A DNA stretch of 53,708 bases from Psychroserpens burtonensis DSM 12212 (GCF_000425305.1 NZ_AUDE01000030.1:1-53708); one strand, 5' to 3'; shown: positions 1-6,621, counted from the first letter of the stretch. The notes: generated by a model not told the origin, from the letters alone. Numbers and translations: made by a program.

Positions 1-1341
1 GTTGGTAGCAATGCGAAAAAAACAATACGGAATGAATAAAGAACAACTAATAGTTAGATTTTATTTATTGATATTTCTTACAAGTTCAAATTTAATATTT
101 GGACAGGAAACATCTTTTAATATTTTGTGGGACAAGGAAGAAGGTAAACCTATTTCTTATGCAACTATAAAAGGTCTTGAAAATTATTCAATTAGTAATG
201 AATTTGGTGTTTTTGAGTTTGAACAAACAACTAACAAAATTTCAATACAGAGCGTTGTCTACGAAACATTAGAAATTGATTTTAATTTTCTAAAAGCAAA
301 CGACACAATTTTTATGAAGCCATTGACTTTTGAACTAGACGAAGTTATTATTAGCAAAGATGGACTTTACACTCAAATGCTAAAAACGGTATTGACAGAT
401 TATGCACTTGAACCACATAAAGAGAAGTTTTTTTTAAGGGCTGTGATTAGAAAAAATAATAAACTTTACAAAATTGTTGATTTTTCTGGAATTTTAGAAA
501 AACAAGCTTTATTTGACACAAGGTCTAAACCTATGCCTAAAAAGAATTATAAAATACAAATTGAAAATATCAGAAAAGTGGGAATTGAAAATAGAGAGAT
601 TGATTTTGCTTTGTTCAGTTTTCAAGAATTTCTTACAAATATTATTAGAATTGCTTTTAATCGTGAAGAATTTGATATTAGTTACGAAACTACTTCAGAC
701 AAGAGTTCTAGTAGAATCACTCTAGATCCAATAGATAGTGAAAAAAGTTTGTATAGAGGTTATTATATTCTAAATGAAGACAATACTTTCAAGGAAGCGG
801 ATGTAACTTACAGCAATGAAAATGCAAAATTTGAGAATGTTAAAAATGCAAAATTTAGAACTATATTAAGCAATTGGAAGTCCAGCTTTGAGAGAAACCA
901 AATGACAAATAAAATTCAGCTAAATAAAGCAACTCTAAAAGGAAAAACAGAAGTTTATGAAGAACAAGTAAAAGATATTTTTGATTGGAGTTATGTTTAT
1001 TATTCAATTCCCGTAGTCAATACTGAAAAAATCAAGAATAATATCAATTTAAATAAAGATATGTTTGACCTCAAAGGAGATTATAACTCAGAATATTGGA
1101 AAAATCAAGAAGTCCTTTCCTTAACAGATGAAATGCAGGAATTTATCAATAAAGTAAATTCAACTGGAAAAAACTCTGATTTCAAAACAAAGACAAATAT
1201 GAAATAAGCACTGCTACCAACACCGTATATAATTTATTGCTGGCTTATTGCTTACTTACGAAAGTCCTCGTGGACTTTCTTGGTCGGTAATTATTTACTA
1301 AATTAATTCCTATAAACACGCAACAAACCATATACATCAAC
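1..1341 (+). mobile_element. Cassette 1 of an integron-like (attC-bounded) array
   Basis: The unit begins with GTTGGTAGCA at position 1 and its terminal palindrome opens with TGCTACCAAC at 1212-1221, the exact reverse complement. In integrons this relation between a cassette's first bases and the R'' box of its own attC site is expected from circular-cassette insertion. One plus-strand gene fills the unit, as is usual for a cassette. The window edge coincides with the cassette boundary, so the upstream site is not seen. No integron integrase is visible. The integron reading is inference from structure; the sequence symmetry is direct. Confidence 0.65.
32..1207 (+). CDS. Secreted protein with carboxypeptidase-regulatory-like N-terminal domain
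   Basis: The protein is about 391 aa from the ATG at 32. That start gives a clean signal peptide (charged MNKEQ, hydrophobic stretch, cleavage near IFGQ|E). An in-frame ATG at 11 is the alternative. Residues ~25-110 resemble the CarboxypepD_reg-like beta-sandwich common in Bacteroidota envelope proteins (GKPISYATIKG, then FGVFEFE, ending LDEVIIS). The rest is unrecognised and carries no T9SS sorting domain, so a periplasmic or outer-membrane-associated location is likely. It is the only gene of cassette 1, in the array direction, starting within ~30 nt of the cassette edge and ending 5 nt before the terminal palindrome. Function unknown. Confidence 0.75.
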   Translation: MNKEQLIVRFYLLIFLTSSNLIFGQETSFNILWDKEEGKPISYATIKGLENYSISNEFGVFEFEQTTNKISIQSVVYETLEIDFNFLKANDTIFMKPLTFELDEVIISKDGLYTQMLKTVLTDYALEPHKEKFFLRAVIRKNNKLYKIVDFSGILEKQALFDTRSKPMPKKNYKIQIENIRKVGIENREIDFALFSFQEFLTNIIRIAFNREEFDISYETTSDKSSSRITLDPIDSEKSLYRGYYILNEDNTFKEADVTYSNENAKFENVKNAKFRTILSNWKSSFERNQMTNKIQLNKATLKGKTEVYEEQVKDIFDWSYVYYSIPVVNTEKIKNNINLNKDMFDLKGDYNSEYWKNQEVLSLTDEMQEFINKVNSTGKNSDFKTKTNMK

Positions 1342-1351
1342 GTTACCATTA
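1212..1351 (+). repeat. attC-like recombination site 1
   Basis: Imperfect palindrome of ~140 bp. Left arm ACACCGTATATAATTTATTG pairs imperfectly with the right arm around CAACAAACCATATACATCAA. A central hairpin GAAAGTCC-TCGT-GGACTTTC lies at 1260-1279. The right boundary is GTT (1342-1344), in the position of the integron R' cleavage box. The motifs GGTCGGTAATTATTTACTAA and ACGC are shared with the sites at 4769 and 5816. The outer 10-bp boxes differ from site to site but match the start of the adjoining cassette, which is the attC pattern. Confidence 0.7.
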
Positions 1352-1390
1352 ATTACGTGGAACTATGACAAACTAAAAAATTCATAGCTT

Positions 1391-2578
1391 TTATACACCT
1401 TTAGGGACTTTTAGTTTAGTGAATTTTGTAAAACTTGTGTTCACTGAGAAATATTCCATCCATTTTTCAGATAGATTTTCTGATATATAATACTTACGTA
1501 ATTTATAAGACTTAAAATGTTTTAAAATACCTAAATAAGAATTCATACTACTTAAAAACAATTGCTTTTCTGCTTTGCTAGGATTTATAGTATGCTCTAT
1601 TAGTTTATTTTGTTCAAGTATTGCTGCGTAAAAATTACCTTTGGTACGTTTGCTAACATAAATTCTGTTGGTTTTTATAAAACCTCCAATATAACTAACT
1701 CCCTTGCTGTAATGTTGTAGATAAATCTTTTTGGGATGTAATTTTAAATGTAATTCCGTTTTTAAAAATTTAGAAATTATAAGGATTAAACTTTTTAAGT
1801 AAGCTTTGTTAGTATGCACCAATACAAAATCGTCAACATACCTGCCGTAATACTTGACGCTTAATTGGTGTTTTATAAAATGGTCTAAAGCACTCATATA
1901 CACATTTGCAAATACCTGACTGGTTAAATTGCCTATGGGTAAACCATAACCGTTTTTGGCAGCAAACAAACTTTTATCTTTAGGTAAATTATCCCAATTA
2001 CTTAAGTTACCTTTTATTATAGCATTGTTTACTGGTTCATAAAACAAAATAGTTTTACAAAGGTTTAGATACAGCTGTTTGTCTGCTCCATTATATTTTG
2101 CAGTAAAAAGCGTTTCAATTTTAGTAAATAAAATAGCTTTATTAATGTGCATAAAAAACCCTTTAATATCTAGCTTTAACAGATAACAATCTTGCGTATA
2201 GTTTTTTGAGCATTTACGTATAAAACCATCAACTCTGCCAATACCGAAATGCGTGCCTTTTGCTTTACGGCATGCATAACTATCGTAAATAAAATGCTTC
2301 TCAAATACAGTATTCATTTTTTGTATAATTAAATGGTGTACAACTCTATCTCTAAAATTAGCGGCAAATATTTCGCGTTTTACAGGTTTATCTACCACAA
2401 AAGCAATGGAGCTACTAATGGCATAAGTGCCACTTTCTAACTCTTCTTTTAGCTGTATTAATTCTTCTTCTAAATTAAGCTCAAAAGCCAAGGCATTTAT
2501 AGTATTGCGTTTGTTTTTACGGCAGCTATAATAGGCTTTAAACAAATTTTCTAACGGTATTGTATGTTTTTCTGCCAT
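1391..2578 (-). CDS. DGR reverse transcriptase
   Basis: RNA-directed DNA polymerase of ~395 aa, expected to copy the TR RNA into adenine-mutagenised cDNA that replaces VR. Visible RT motifs, numbered from MAEKHT, are FRDRVVHHL (~85-93), the motif A region LDIKGFF with its catalytic Asp (~136-142), GLPIGNLTSQ (~212-221) and YVDD (~247-250). These match the DGR lineage. The start at 2578 is preferred: a longer frame to 2605 would run through the hairpin that follows TR. The gene lies ~57 nt downstream of TR, and the order VR-avd-TR-RT is standard. The frame is intact, and nothing suggests it is inactive. Confidence 0.93.
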   Translation of the reverse strand: MAEKHTIPLENLFKAYYSCRKNKRNTINALAFELNLEEELIQLKEELESGTYAISSSIAFVVDKPVKREIFAANFRDRVVHHLIIQKMNTVFEKHFIYDSYACRKAKGTHFGIGRVDGFIRKCSKNYTQDCYLLKLDIKGFFMHINKAILFTKIETLFTAKYNGADKQLYLNLCKTILFYEPVNNAIIKGNLSNWDNLPKDKSLFAAKNGYGLPIGNLTSQVFANVYMSALDHFIKHQLSVKYYGRYVDDFVLVHTNKAYLKSLILIISKFLKTELHLKLHPKKIYLQHYSKGVSYIGGFIKTNRIYVSKRTKGNFYAAILEQNKLIEHTINPSKAEKQLFLSSMNSYLGILKHFKSYKLRKYYISENLSEKWMEYFSVNTSFTKFTKLKVPKGV

Positions 2579-2592
2579 AAAATTGTTGCATA

Positions 2593-2620
2593 AAAAAGGC
2601 GACAAAAATGCCGCCTTTTT
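2593..2620 (-). terminator. Hairpin between TR and RT gene
   Basis: AAAAAGGCG (2593-2601) and CGCCTTTTT (2612-2620) form a 9-bp stem with a 10-nt loop and a T-rich flank on the minus strand. It sits 14 nt beyond the TR end and 14 nt before the RT start. It could be a terminator/attenuator that defines the 3' end of TR RNA, or a structural part of that RNA. The choice is not resolved by sequence. Confidence 0.45.
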
Positions 2621-2634
2621 AGTAAGAAAGTTTG

Positions 2635-2756
2635 AAAAGCTCGAACTGCACGCACGTTGTTTGTGTTGTTCTTATTGTTGTTGTTCTGATTACCATTGTT
2701 GAAATTCTGTTTCCACGCGTTATTGTTATCGTTCTCCGTAGAACTCCAGTAGTAAT
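2635..2756 (-). repeat. DGR template repeat (TR)
   Basis: A ~122-bp segment matching the 3' end of the target gene at a constant offset of 665 bp. Read on the minus strand it is dominated by AAC/AAT codons, the favoured template for adenine mutagenesis because AAY can become many residues but not a stop. The 3' 22 bp (coding CGTGCGTGCAGTTCGAGCTT plus TT) are identical in TR and VR and correspond to the initiation-of-mutagenic-homing region. Confidence 0.95.
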
Positions 2757-2874
2757 GCAACACCTTAATTTTTGAACCATTACCGAATGGCAAGGAGCAC
2801 TATTTTGCTATATGATATACTATATAGCTAAGGTGCCTTTTCAAAATAAACGCACACTTGGTAAAACCTTGGTC

Positions 2875-3234
2875 TTACACAATTCTGGCGTTAGTTGTAG
2901 TACTCTTTTTCCAGCCTACCACTTGCTTTCCTATACTGTTCATAAGGTCTGCTAAAACACTCTGCCTTTTTATAGACACGAGTTTTAAATCTACACAAAC
3001 CCTAATTTCTAATTTTAATATTTCAAAATTATCTAAAAACTCGTTTAAAAACGCAGTTTTTTCTTGCGCTCTGTTGGCACGGTAAATACAACGCATTAGC
3101 ACCAATACATCGCGCTCCATATCTCTACCCAAACTATACTTGTATTCTTTAGGGAAATTTTTGGTGCTTATAAAAACTTCTAATACTAGTTTATAAGTAT
3201 CTCTGTAAACCGGTAACTCAGTATGTAATGCCAT
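2875..3234 (-). CDS. avd: DGR accessory variability determinant (Avd), four-helix bundle
   Basis: A 119-aa all-helical protein with the Bacteroidota Avd/four-helix-bundle signature: FPKEYKYSLGRDMERD near residues 29-44, then LMRCIYRANRA and a C-terminal GWKKS. Avd binds the RT and is required for mutagenic retrohoming in studied DGRs. It lies between the target gene (63 nt upstream) and TR (~118 nt downstream), the usual DGR place. Basic residues are plentiful, which fits nucleic-acid or RT binding. Start ATG at 3234. Confidence 0.9.
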   Translation of the reverse strand: MALHTELPVYRDTYKLVLEVFISTKNFPKEYKYSLGRDMERDVLVLMRCIYRANRAQEKTAFLNEFLDNFEILKLEIRVCVDLKLVSIKRQSVLADLMNSIGKQVVGWKKSTTTNARIV

Positions 3235-3254
3235 TTTTAAAAAATAAAAACCGA

Positions 3255-3266
3255 CCGCTTGCGCGG
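3255..3266 (-). other. Small GNRA-loop hairpin downstream of VR
   Basis: On the coding strand CCGC-GCAA-GCGG forms a 4-bp stem (plus a possible G-U pair) with a GNRA-type GCAA tetraloop, 34 nt after the VR end. Hairpins with GRNA loops just downstream of VR are known to help target recognition in Bordetella phage-type DGRs. This one is shorter and further away, so its role is a guess. Confidence 0.35.
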
Positions 3267-3296
3267 CACTATTTAAATTGATAAATAACTAAATAA

Positions 3297-4076
3297 TTAA
3301 AAAGCTCGAACTGCACGCACGCCGTCTGTGTAGTACTTATTGCTAGCGCCCTGATTACCATTGGCGAAATTCTGGTCCCACGCGTTATCGTTACCGTCCT
3401 CCGTAGAACTCCAGTAGTAACTAGTAGCTCCAATATTTGTTCTCTGCACATACATAAGGTTTAATTCTCTTTTGGTAGGTAAGCGCCAATCTTTAAATTT
3501 AGCTCCGTTAACATCATGATTAGCGGCATTGCTCAATAAATCATTTGCTTCATACCAATTTGATGCGCCTTGGTCTTGCATGGCTGCAACCAAACCATGC
3601 GTTCCATCTGTATTTATTTCTATAACATAACCACCTAACTCTGCGTAAAAGGTGTTTACATTGTAGGTTGGTTGTGTTACAGTTTTAGCATGCAAAGCAT
3701 AGGGCACACTCAATAACTGGCTAGTGCCTGTTATAGTGTAACTGCTTCCTCCTGTTGGGTCGGTTTCTGTTTTTATAAAATAAAGTCCTGTTGACCAATC
3801 TATGGTTGTAAAATCACCACTAACAACACTTCCTGTTCCTATTTCTAATGTTACCAATCCATTAATATTCGTGGTTGGCGTTTGGGTTTCTATGTAAACT
3901 GCTGTTCCTGTTGCTGTTGTTTGTAATATGCTTATTTGCATACCTACTGCTAGGTTGGTTACTAAAGCATCGCCACTGTCTCTTACAACCGCTTGATAAC
4001 TCATTTTTTCTGGCGTTTGAGCAAATGTTGTTGCAGCTAGTAATCCTGCTACTAAAAATGTGTATAATTTTTTCAT
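3297..4076 (-). CDS. DGR variable target protein, secreted, C-type-lectin-like (DUF1566/Fib_succ_major-like) C-terminus
   Basis: A 259-aa protein with signal peptide (MKKLYTFLVAGLLAATTFAQ) and an N-terminal beta domain of the SYQAVVRD...LAVGMQI type common in Bacteroidota surface proteins. The C-terminal domain carries WRLPTKREL (~197-205), YYWSSTE (220-226) and VRAVRAF at the extreme end, the DUF1566-like C-type-lectin fold typical of DGR targets. Diversified residues versus TR are 227, 228, 230, 234, 238, 243-245, 248, 249, 251 and 252. Position 247 is unchanged although its template codon contains adenine. The gene follows a T9SS-sorted protein by 8 nt. A displayed, diversifying binding protein is the likely role; its ligand is unknown. 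Confidence 0.92.
   Translation of the reverse strand: MKKLYTFLVAGLLAATTFAQTPEKMSYQAVVRDSGDALVTNLAVGMQISILQTTATGTAVYIETQTPTTNINGLVTLEIGTGSVVSGDFTTIDWSTGLYFIKTETDPTGGSSYTITGTSQLLSVPYALHAKTVTQPTYNVNTFYAELGGYVIEINTDGTHGLVAAMQDQGASNWYEANDLLSNAANHDVNGAKFKDWRLPTKRELNLMYVQRTNIGATSYYWSSTEDGNDNAWDQNFANGNQGASNKYYTDGVRAVRAF
3300..3421 (-). repeat. DGR variable repeat (VR)
   Basis: A ~122-bp match to TR at the 3' end of the target gene. In the aligned coding strand there are 17 adenine-to-other changes (A to G, C and T all occur) and one non-adenine change (C to T in an AAC to GCT codon, plus position 3345). The first base of the match (3421) is a further A/G difference but may lie outside the homing tract. 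The non-adenine positions are otherwise identical, the hallmark of adenine-specific mutagenic retrohoming. Confidence 0.95.
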
Positions 4077-4084
4077 CTATAATT

Positions 4085-4555
4085 TTATTTTTTAATGATT
4101 TTGAATGTTTTTAACTCTTGGTTGTTTTGGTTTACTTTAAGCACATAAGTGCCTGTTGCCAAACTTTGCATGTCTATTTGCGTGTTAGATTGGGTTGTTA
4201 GGCCTTTTGTAACTGCTCTGCCTTGTAAGTCATAAAGGGCATAGCTTAAATCTGATAGTGTAGCATCTGTTATCGCCAGTACTACATAATCTGTAGTAGG
4301 ATTAGGATAGGTAACGGCAGTTAAATTTACTGTTGTTAAATCTGGATTACTTAAAGTAAAGAGTTCTACACTTTGTTGCACACCTTGGGATACTGAACCA
4401 CCTCCTGTGTTGGTGGTGTAAACCAATTGACCAACTGAATAGCTGGATGAGCCTCCACTGCCTGTGGATTCTCCTCCAGACGCTGGAATGGTCTCTTGTG
4501 AATAGATTGAGTGTGTAGCAAATAATAGACACACTAAAAGTGCAGTTGTTTTCAT
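4085..4555 (-). CDS. Secreted T9SS type A sorting-domain protein
   Basis: A 156-aa protein with signal peptide (MKTTALLVCLLFATHSIYSQ), a Gly/Ser-rich stretch (ASGGESTGSGGSSSYSVGQ), and a C-terminal T9SS type A domain. The latter begins near TYPNPTTDYVVL (~103) and continues LYDLQGRAV, LATGTYVLKV and a final KTFKIIKK. It is exported by the type IX system and anchored or released at the surface. It is the first gene of the DGR operon, 8 nt upstream of the variable protein, and may be its surface partner, since the variable protein lacks a sorting domain of its own. That partnership is inference. Confidence 0.82.
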   Translation of the reverse strand: MKTTALLVCLLFATHSIYSQETIPASGGESTGSGGSSSYSVGQLVYTTNTGGGSVSQGVQQSVELFTLSNPDLTTVNLTAVTYPNPTTDYVVLAITDATLSDLSYALYDLQGRAVTKGLTTQSNTQIDMQSLATGTYVLKVNQNNQELKTFKIIKK

Positions 4556-4768
4556 TGGTTTTTTTTTAAGATTTTGCCTTTTTTCGACCCTAAATGATGA
4601 GAAGAAAATTAAATCGTCTAGGTTAGTTAACTACAATGATACGCATTTAACGCAATTTTTTTAACACTTAAACAAATTTAATTTTTTAAAAAAAAATATT
4701 ATAATACTGATTATAAATGAAATGTAATTTAAAAAACTTACAAAAATACACGTAGAATAATAAATAAC
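4556..4768 (-). promoter_or_regulatory. AT-rich leader, probable promoter region of the DGR operon
   Basis: 213 bp without a gene between the first DGR gene and the attC-like site. It contains long A and T runs and TATCATTG on the minus strand, one base off the Bacteroidota -7 element TAnnTTTG, but no well-spaced -33 TTTG. Because the operon opposes the array direction, a promoter here is expected; the exact site is not identified. Confidence 0.35.
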
Positions 4769-4906
4769 TAATGGTAACACCGTGTATAATTAATGGCTAG
4801 TTCGAGCTTGCTTACAAAAATCCTCGCTGATTTTCTTGGTCGGTAATTATTTACTAAATTAGGTGCTGAAACACGCCACTAATCATACACAATCACGTTG
4901 TAAGTA
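4769..4906 (+). repeat. attC-like recombination site 2
   Basis: 138 bp. It opens with TAATGGTAAC, complementary to the start of cassette 2. Left arm ACCGTGTATAATTAATGGC pairs with the right arm around GCCACTAATCATACACAATC; it shares GGTCGGTAATTATTTACTAA with site 1. The central stem is AAAATC...GATTTT. The right box is GTTGTAAGTA (4897-4906), which is the start of cassette 3. Confidence 0.72.
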
Positions 4907-5943
4907 ATCACGAAATGAAGAAACTATTAATATTTTTTTTGACAATAAGTTTTCACTTAACTGCTCAAAATAATCTGCACATATCTGAACAGTTAATCAA
5001 TACCACTATTAGAATCGAAGCTTATAATAAAATTGATTCCATTAGTTCTGGTACTGGATTTTTCTACACATTAAAAAACGACAGTTTAAACTATGAAATA
5101 CCTTTAATAATAACTAACAAACATATTGTCAATAACTTCAAGAACATAAGATTATACTTCAAGACTTTGAAAAATAATAAGCCTAATAATGATAAATCAC
5201 AGATAATTACAATTCCGAACGACACTACCTTTGTATACGAACATCCAAATAAGAAAACTGATTTAGTTGCAATACCAATTATGAATATGCTTTCGGAGTC
5301 TAAGAAAAGAGGTATTGATTTATCATATATTACAATGGACAAAAAATCGATACCCTCAGACTCTATTCAAAGAAGCGAATTAAAATCCATTGAGGATGTT
5401 TTAATGATTGGATACCCAAATGGTTTATGGGATATTAAAAATAATTTACCAATTGTGCGGAAAGGAATTACTGCTACTACGCCATATTTGGACTTTAATG
5501 GAGAAAGAGTTTTTTTAATTGATATCGCTGCTTTTAATGGGTCAAGTGGTTCACCTATTTATTTTTATAGAGATATTTATACTGACAAAAATTATACACC
5601 AAAAATTGGACTCAAACTTTACTTATTAGGAATTCTATATGCTGGTCCGCAATTCTCTGTTAAAGGAAAAATCACAAAAATTAACGAAATTGACTATAGA
5701 AATAGTTCCGAAGTAAAAACCAAAATACCAATGAATATTGGATATGTAATTAAAGCTTCTGAAATATTTGAATTTGAAAAAGTCTTTTATGATAAAATGA
5801 TTAATAATTAAAGACTACTTACAACACCGTGTATAATTAATTGCTAGGTCACTGCTGACTTACGAACATTCCTGCGGAATATTCTATCTGTGATTTATTT
5901 GCTAAATTAGTTACTTAACCACGCAACTAACCATACACATAAC
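4897..5943 (+). mobile_element. Cassette 3 of the integron-like array
   Basis: The unit starts GTTGTAAGTA (4897-4906) and its terminal palindrome opens with TACTTACAAC (5816-5825), an exact complement. It contains a single plus-strand gene that starts 18 nt after the boundary and stops 4 nt before the terminal palindrome, a compact cassette layout. Confidence 0.7.
4915..5811 (+). CDS. Secreted trypsin-like serine protease
   Basis: A 298-aa protein with signal peptide (MKKLLIFFLTISFHLTAQ). The chymotrypsin-like fold is shown by SGTGFFY (~45-51) and a readable catalytic triad: His70 in TNKHIV, Asp116 in KKTDLVAI, Ser211 in NGSSGSP. Length fits a single protease domain with no PDZ domain and no T9SS sorting domain, so the periplasm is the likely site. 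Only gene of cassette 3, lying in the array direction. Related stand-alone trypsin-like proteins occur in stress and defence settings, but no partner is present here. Confidence 0.82.
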   Translation: MKKLLIFFLTISFHLTAQNNLHISEQLINTTIRIEAYNKIDSISSGTGFFYTLKNDSLNYEIPLIITNKHIVNNFKNIRLYFKTLKNNKPNNDKSQIITIPNDTTFVYEHPNKKTDLVAIPIMNMLSESKKRGIDLSYITMDKKSIPSDSIQRSELKSIEDVLMIGYPNGLWDIKNNLPIVRKGITATTPYLDFNGERVFLIDIAAFNGSSGSPIYFYRDIYTDKNYTPKIGLKLYLLGILYAGPQFSVKGKITKINEIDYRNSSEVKTKIPMNIGYVIKASEIFEFEKVFYDKMINN

Positions 5944-5953
5944 GTTAACTGCA
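5816..5953 (+). repeat. attC-like recombination site 3
   Basis: 138 bp opening with TACTTACAAC, complementary to the start of cassette 3. Left arm ACCGTGTATAATTAATTGC pairs with the right arm around GCAACTAACCATACACATAA. The central stem is ATTCC-TGC-GGAAT. The right box GTTAACTGCA (5944-5953) opens a further unit whose closing complement (TGCAGTTAAC) is not found before xseB. Confidence 0.7.
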
Positions 5954-5963
5954 ATACAAGAAA

Positions 5964-6191
5964 ATGACCTTAACTACAGAACAAATAACACAAAACAATT
6001 TAACTTTAATTGAAAAGAAGGAAGGTTTAATTCAAATCAATATTGACCATTAGGGAAAAAGGTTACTTAATTTTGTGACAAAATCACTAGATAGAAAGTC
6101 GTCCAATTTATCTGAAAATGACCTAGTTGAAATTATTGTAAATGGTTCAGCTGTGATTAATCAAATTATGAAATTAAAGAATTGTAGTTAG
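5964..6191 (+). pseudogene. Decayed reading frame at the start of cassette 4
   Basis: A 75-codon frame (start MTLTTEQITQ) is broken by an in-frame TAG at 6051-6053 and ends at 6191. It starts 20 nt after the cassette boundary GTT, as the other cassette genes do, so it is probably the remains of a cassette gene. No family recognised. Confidence 0.45.
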
Positions 6192-6221
6192 GATATAAGT
6201 GAGCTGAAGGCTCAATAAAAA

Positions 6222-6332
6222 AATGGAGTAACCTACTACAGAGAAAATCAAAAAAAAGGAAATTCAATTTATGAACCAATAAAAAATAAAGAATCTATTT
6301 CCATTAATTCGCTAAATAAAATATGGGCATAA
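6222..6332 (+). pseudogene. 3' remnant of an unidentified gene upstream of the methylase remnant
   Basis: An open stretch of 36 codons reading NGVTYYRENQKKGNSIYEPI and ending in TAA at 6330-6332. The stop overlaps the ATG of the methylase fragment, as in a translationally coupled pair. It has no start codon of its own. The normal-looking codons and the coupling suggest the last part of a restriction-modification gene, but the family is not identified. Confidence 0.4.
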
Positions 6333-6418
6333 AAAATCTTGCAAAAGCAAAAAATGATGAATTCTACACCCCGTATATTACTATTGAAAAAGAAACCAAC
6401 GCTTATATAGATTATAAT
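6323..6418 (+). pseudogene. N-terminal fragment of an EcoRI-type adenine-specific DNA methyltransferase
   Basis: From the ATG at 6323 the frame reads MGIKNLAKAKNDEFYTPYIT and about 13 more residues before running into the 3' end of xseB. AKNDEFYT...I.KE.NAY is the characteristic N-terminus of the EcoRI-like adenine methylase family; everything after ~32 residues, including the catalytic motifs, is missing. A deletion or recombination junction with the xseB downstream region is implied. Confidence 0.6.
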
Positions 6419-6621
6419 CCCAATTTTTCAATTATACCTTGTACTTTCTGTTCTGTATTTCTTAATTTATCTTGACAAAATTTTGATAAAGTAGCTGCTC
6501 TGGTAACTACTTTTTCTAAGGAATCAATGCTTACTTCATCATTTCTTAAATTCTCAAGAATTAATTCAAGTTCTTTTGATGCATCCTCATAAGTTAATTT
6601 TGAAGTGGGTTTATTTTCCAT
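6412..6621 (-). CDS. xseB: Exodeoxyribonuclease VII small subunit
   Basis: A 69-aa helical protein with the XseB signature: LTYEDASKELELILENLRN, then SLEKVVTRAATLSKFCQDKL. It assembles with XseA into the cytosolic single-strand-specific exonuclease VII. The start ATG overlaps the XseA stop (TAATG), so the two are translationally coupled. Its stop lies inside the methylase remnant, marking the edge of the accessory array. Confidence 0.93.
   Translation of the reverse strand: MENKPTSKLTYEDASKELELILENLRNDEVSIDSLEKVVTRAATLSKFCQDKLRNTEQKVQGIIEKLGL

Larger units (their letters stand above)
1342..4896 (-). mobile_element. Cassette 2: complete diversity-generating retroelement
   Basis: The unit runs from GTTACCATTA (1342-1351) to a palindrome opening with TAATGGTAAC (4769-4778), an exact 10-bp complement. 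It holds a five-part DGR on the minus strand: T9SS-sorted protein, variable target, Avd, TR and RT. The operon is antisense to the array direction and must use its own promoter, probably in 4556-4768. At ~3.55 kb it is large for a cassette. The DGR identification is firm; its status as a mobilisable cassette is inferred from the boundary boxes. Confidence 0.75.

Noticed and set aside
2551-2793. An 80-codon frame covering the template repeat
   Set aside because: It reads as the TR in the target's frame (Asn-rich, ending VRAVRAF and then nonsense). TR is a non-coding template; there is no sign of a separate protein.
6361-6385. ACACCCCGTATATTA resembles the opening of the attC-like sites
   Set aside because: It is explained as coding sequence of the methylase N-terminus (FYTPYIT), and no opposing arm or GTT box follows.
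1-6411. Transposon or insertion sequence as an explanation of the cassette array
   Set aside because: No transposase frame, no target-site duplications, and the outer repeat boxes differ between units, unlike terminal inverted repeats of an IS.
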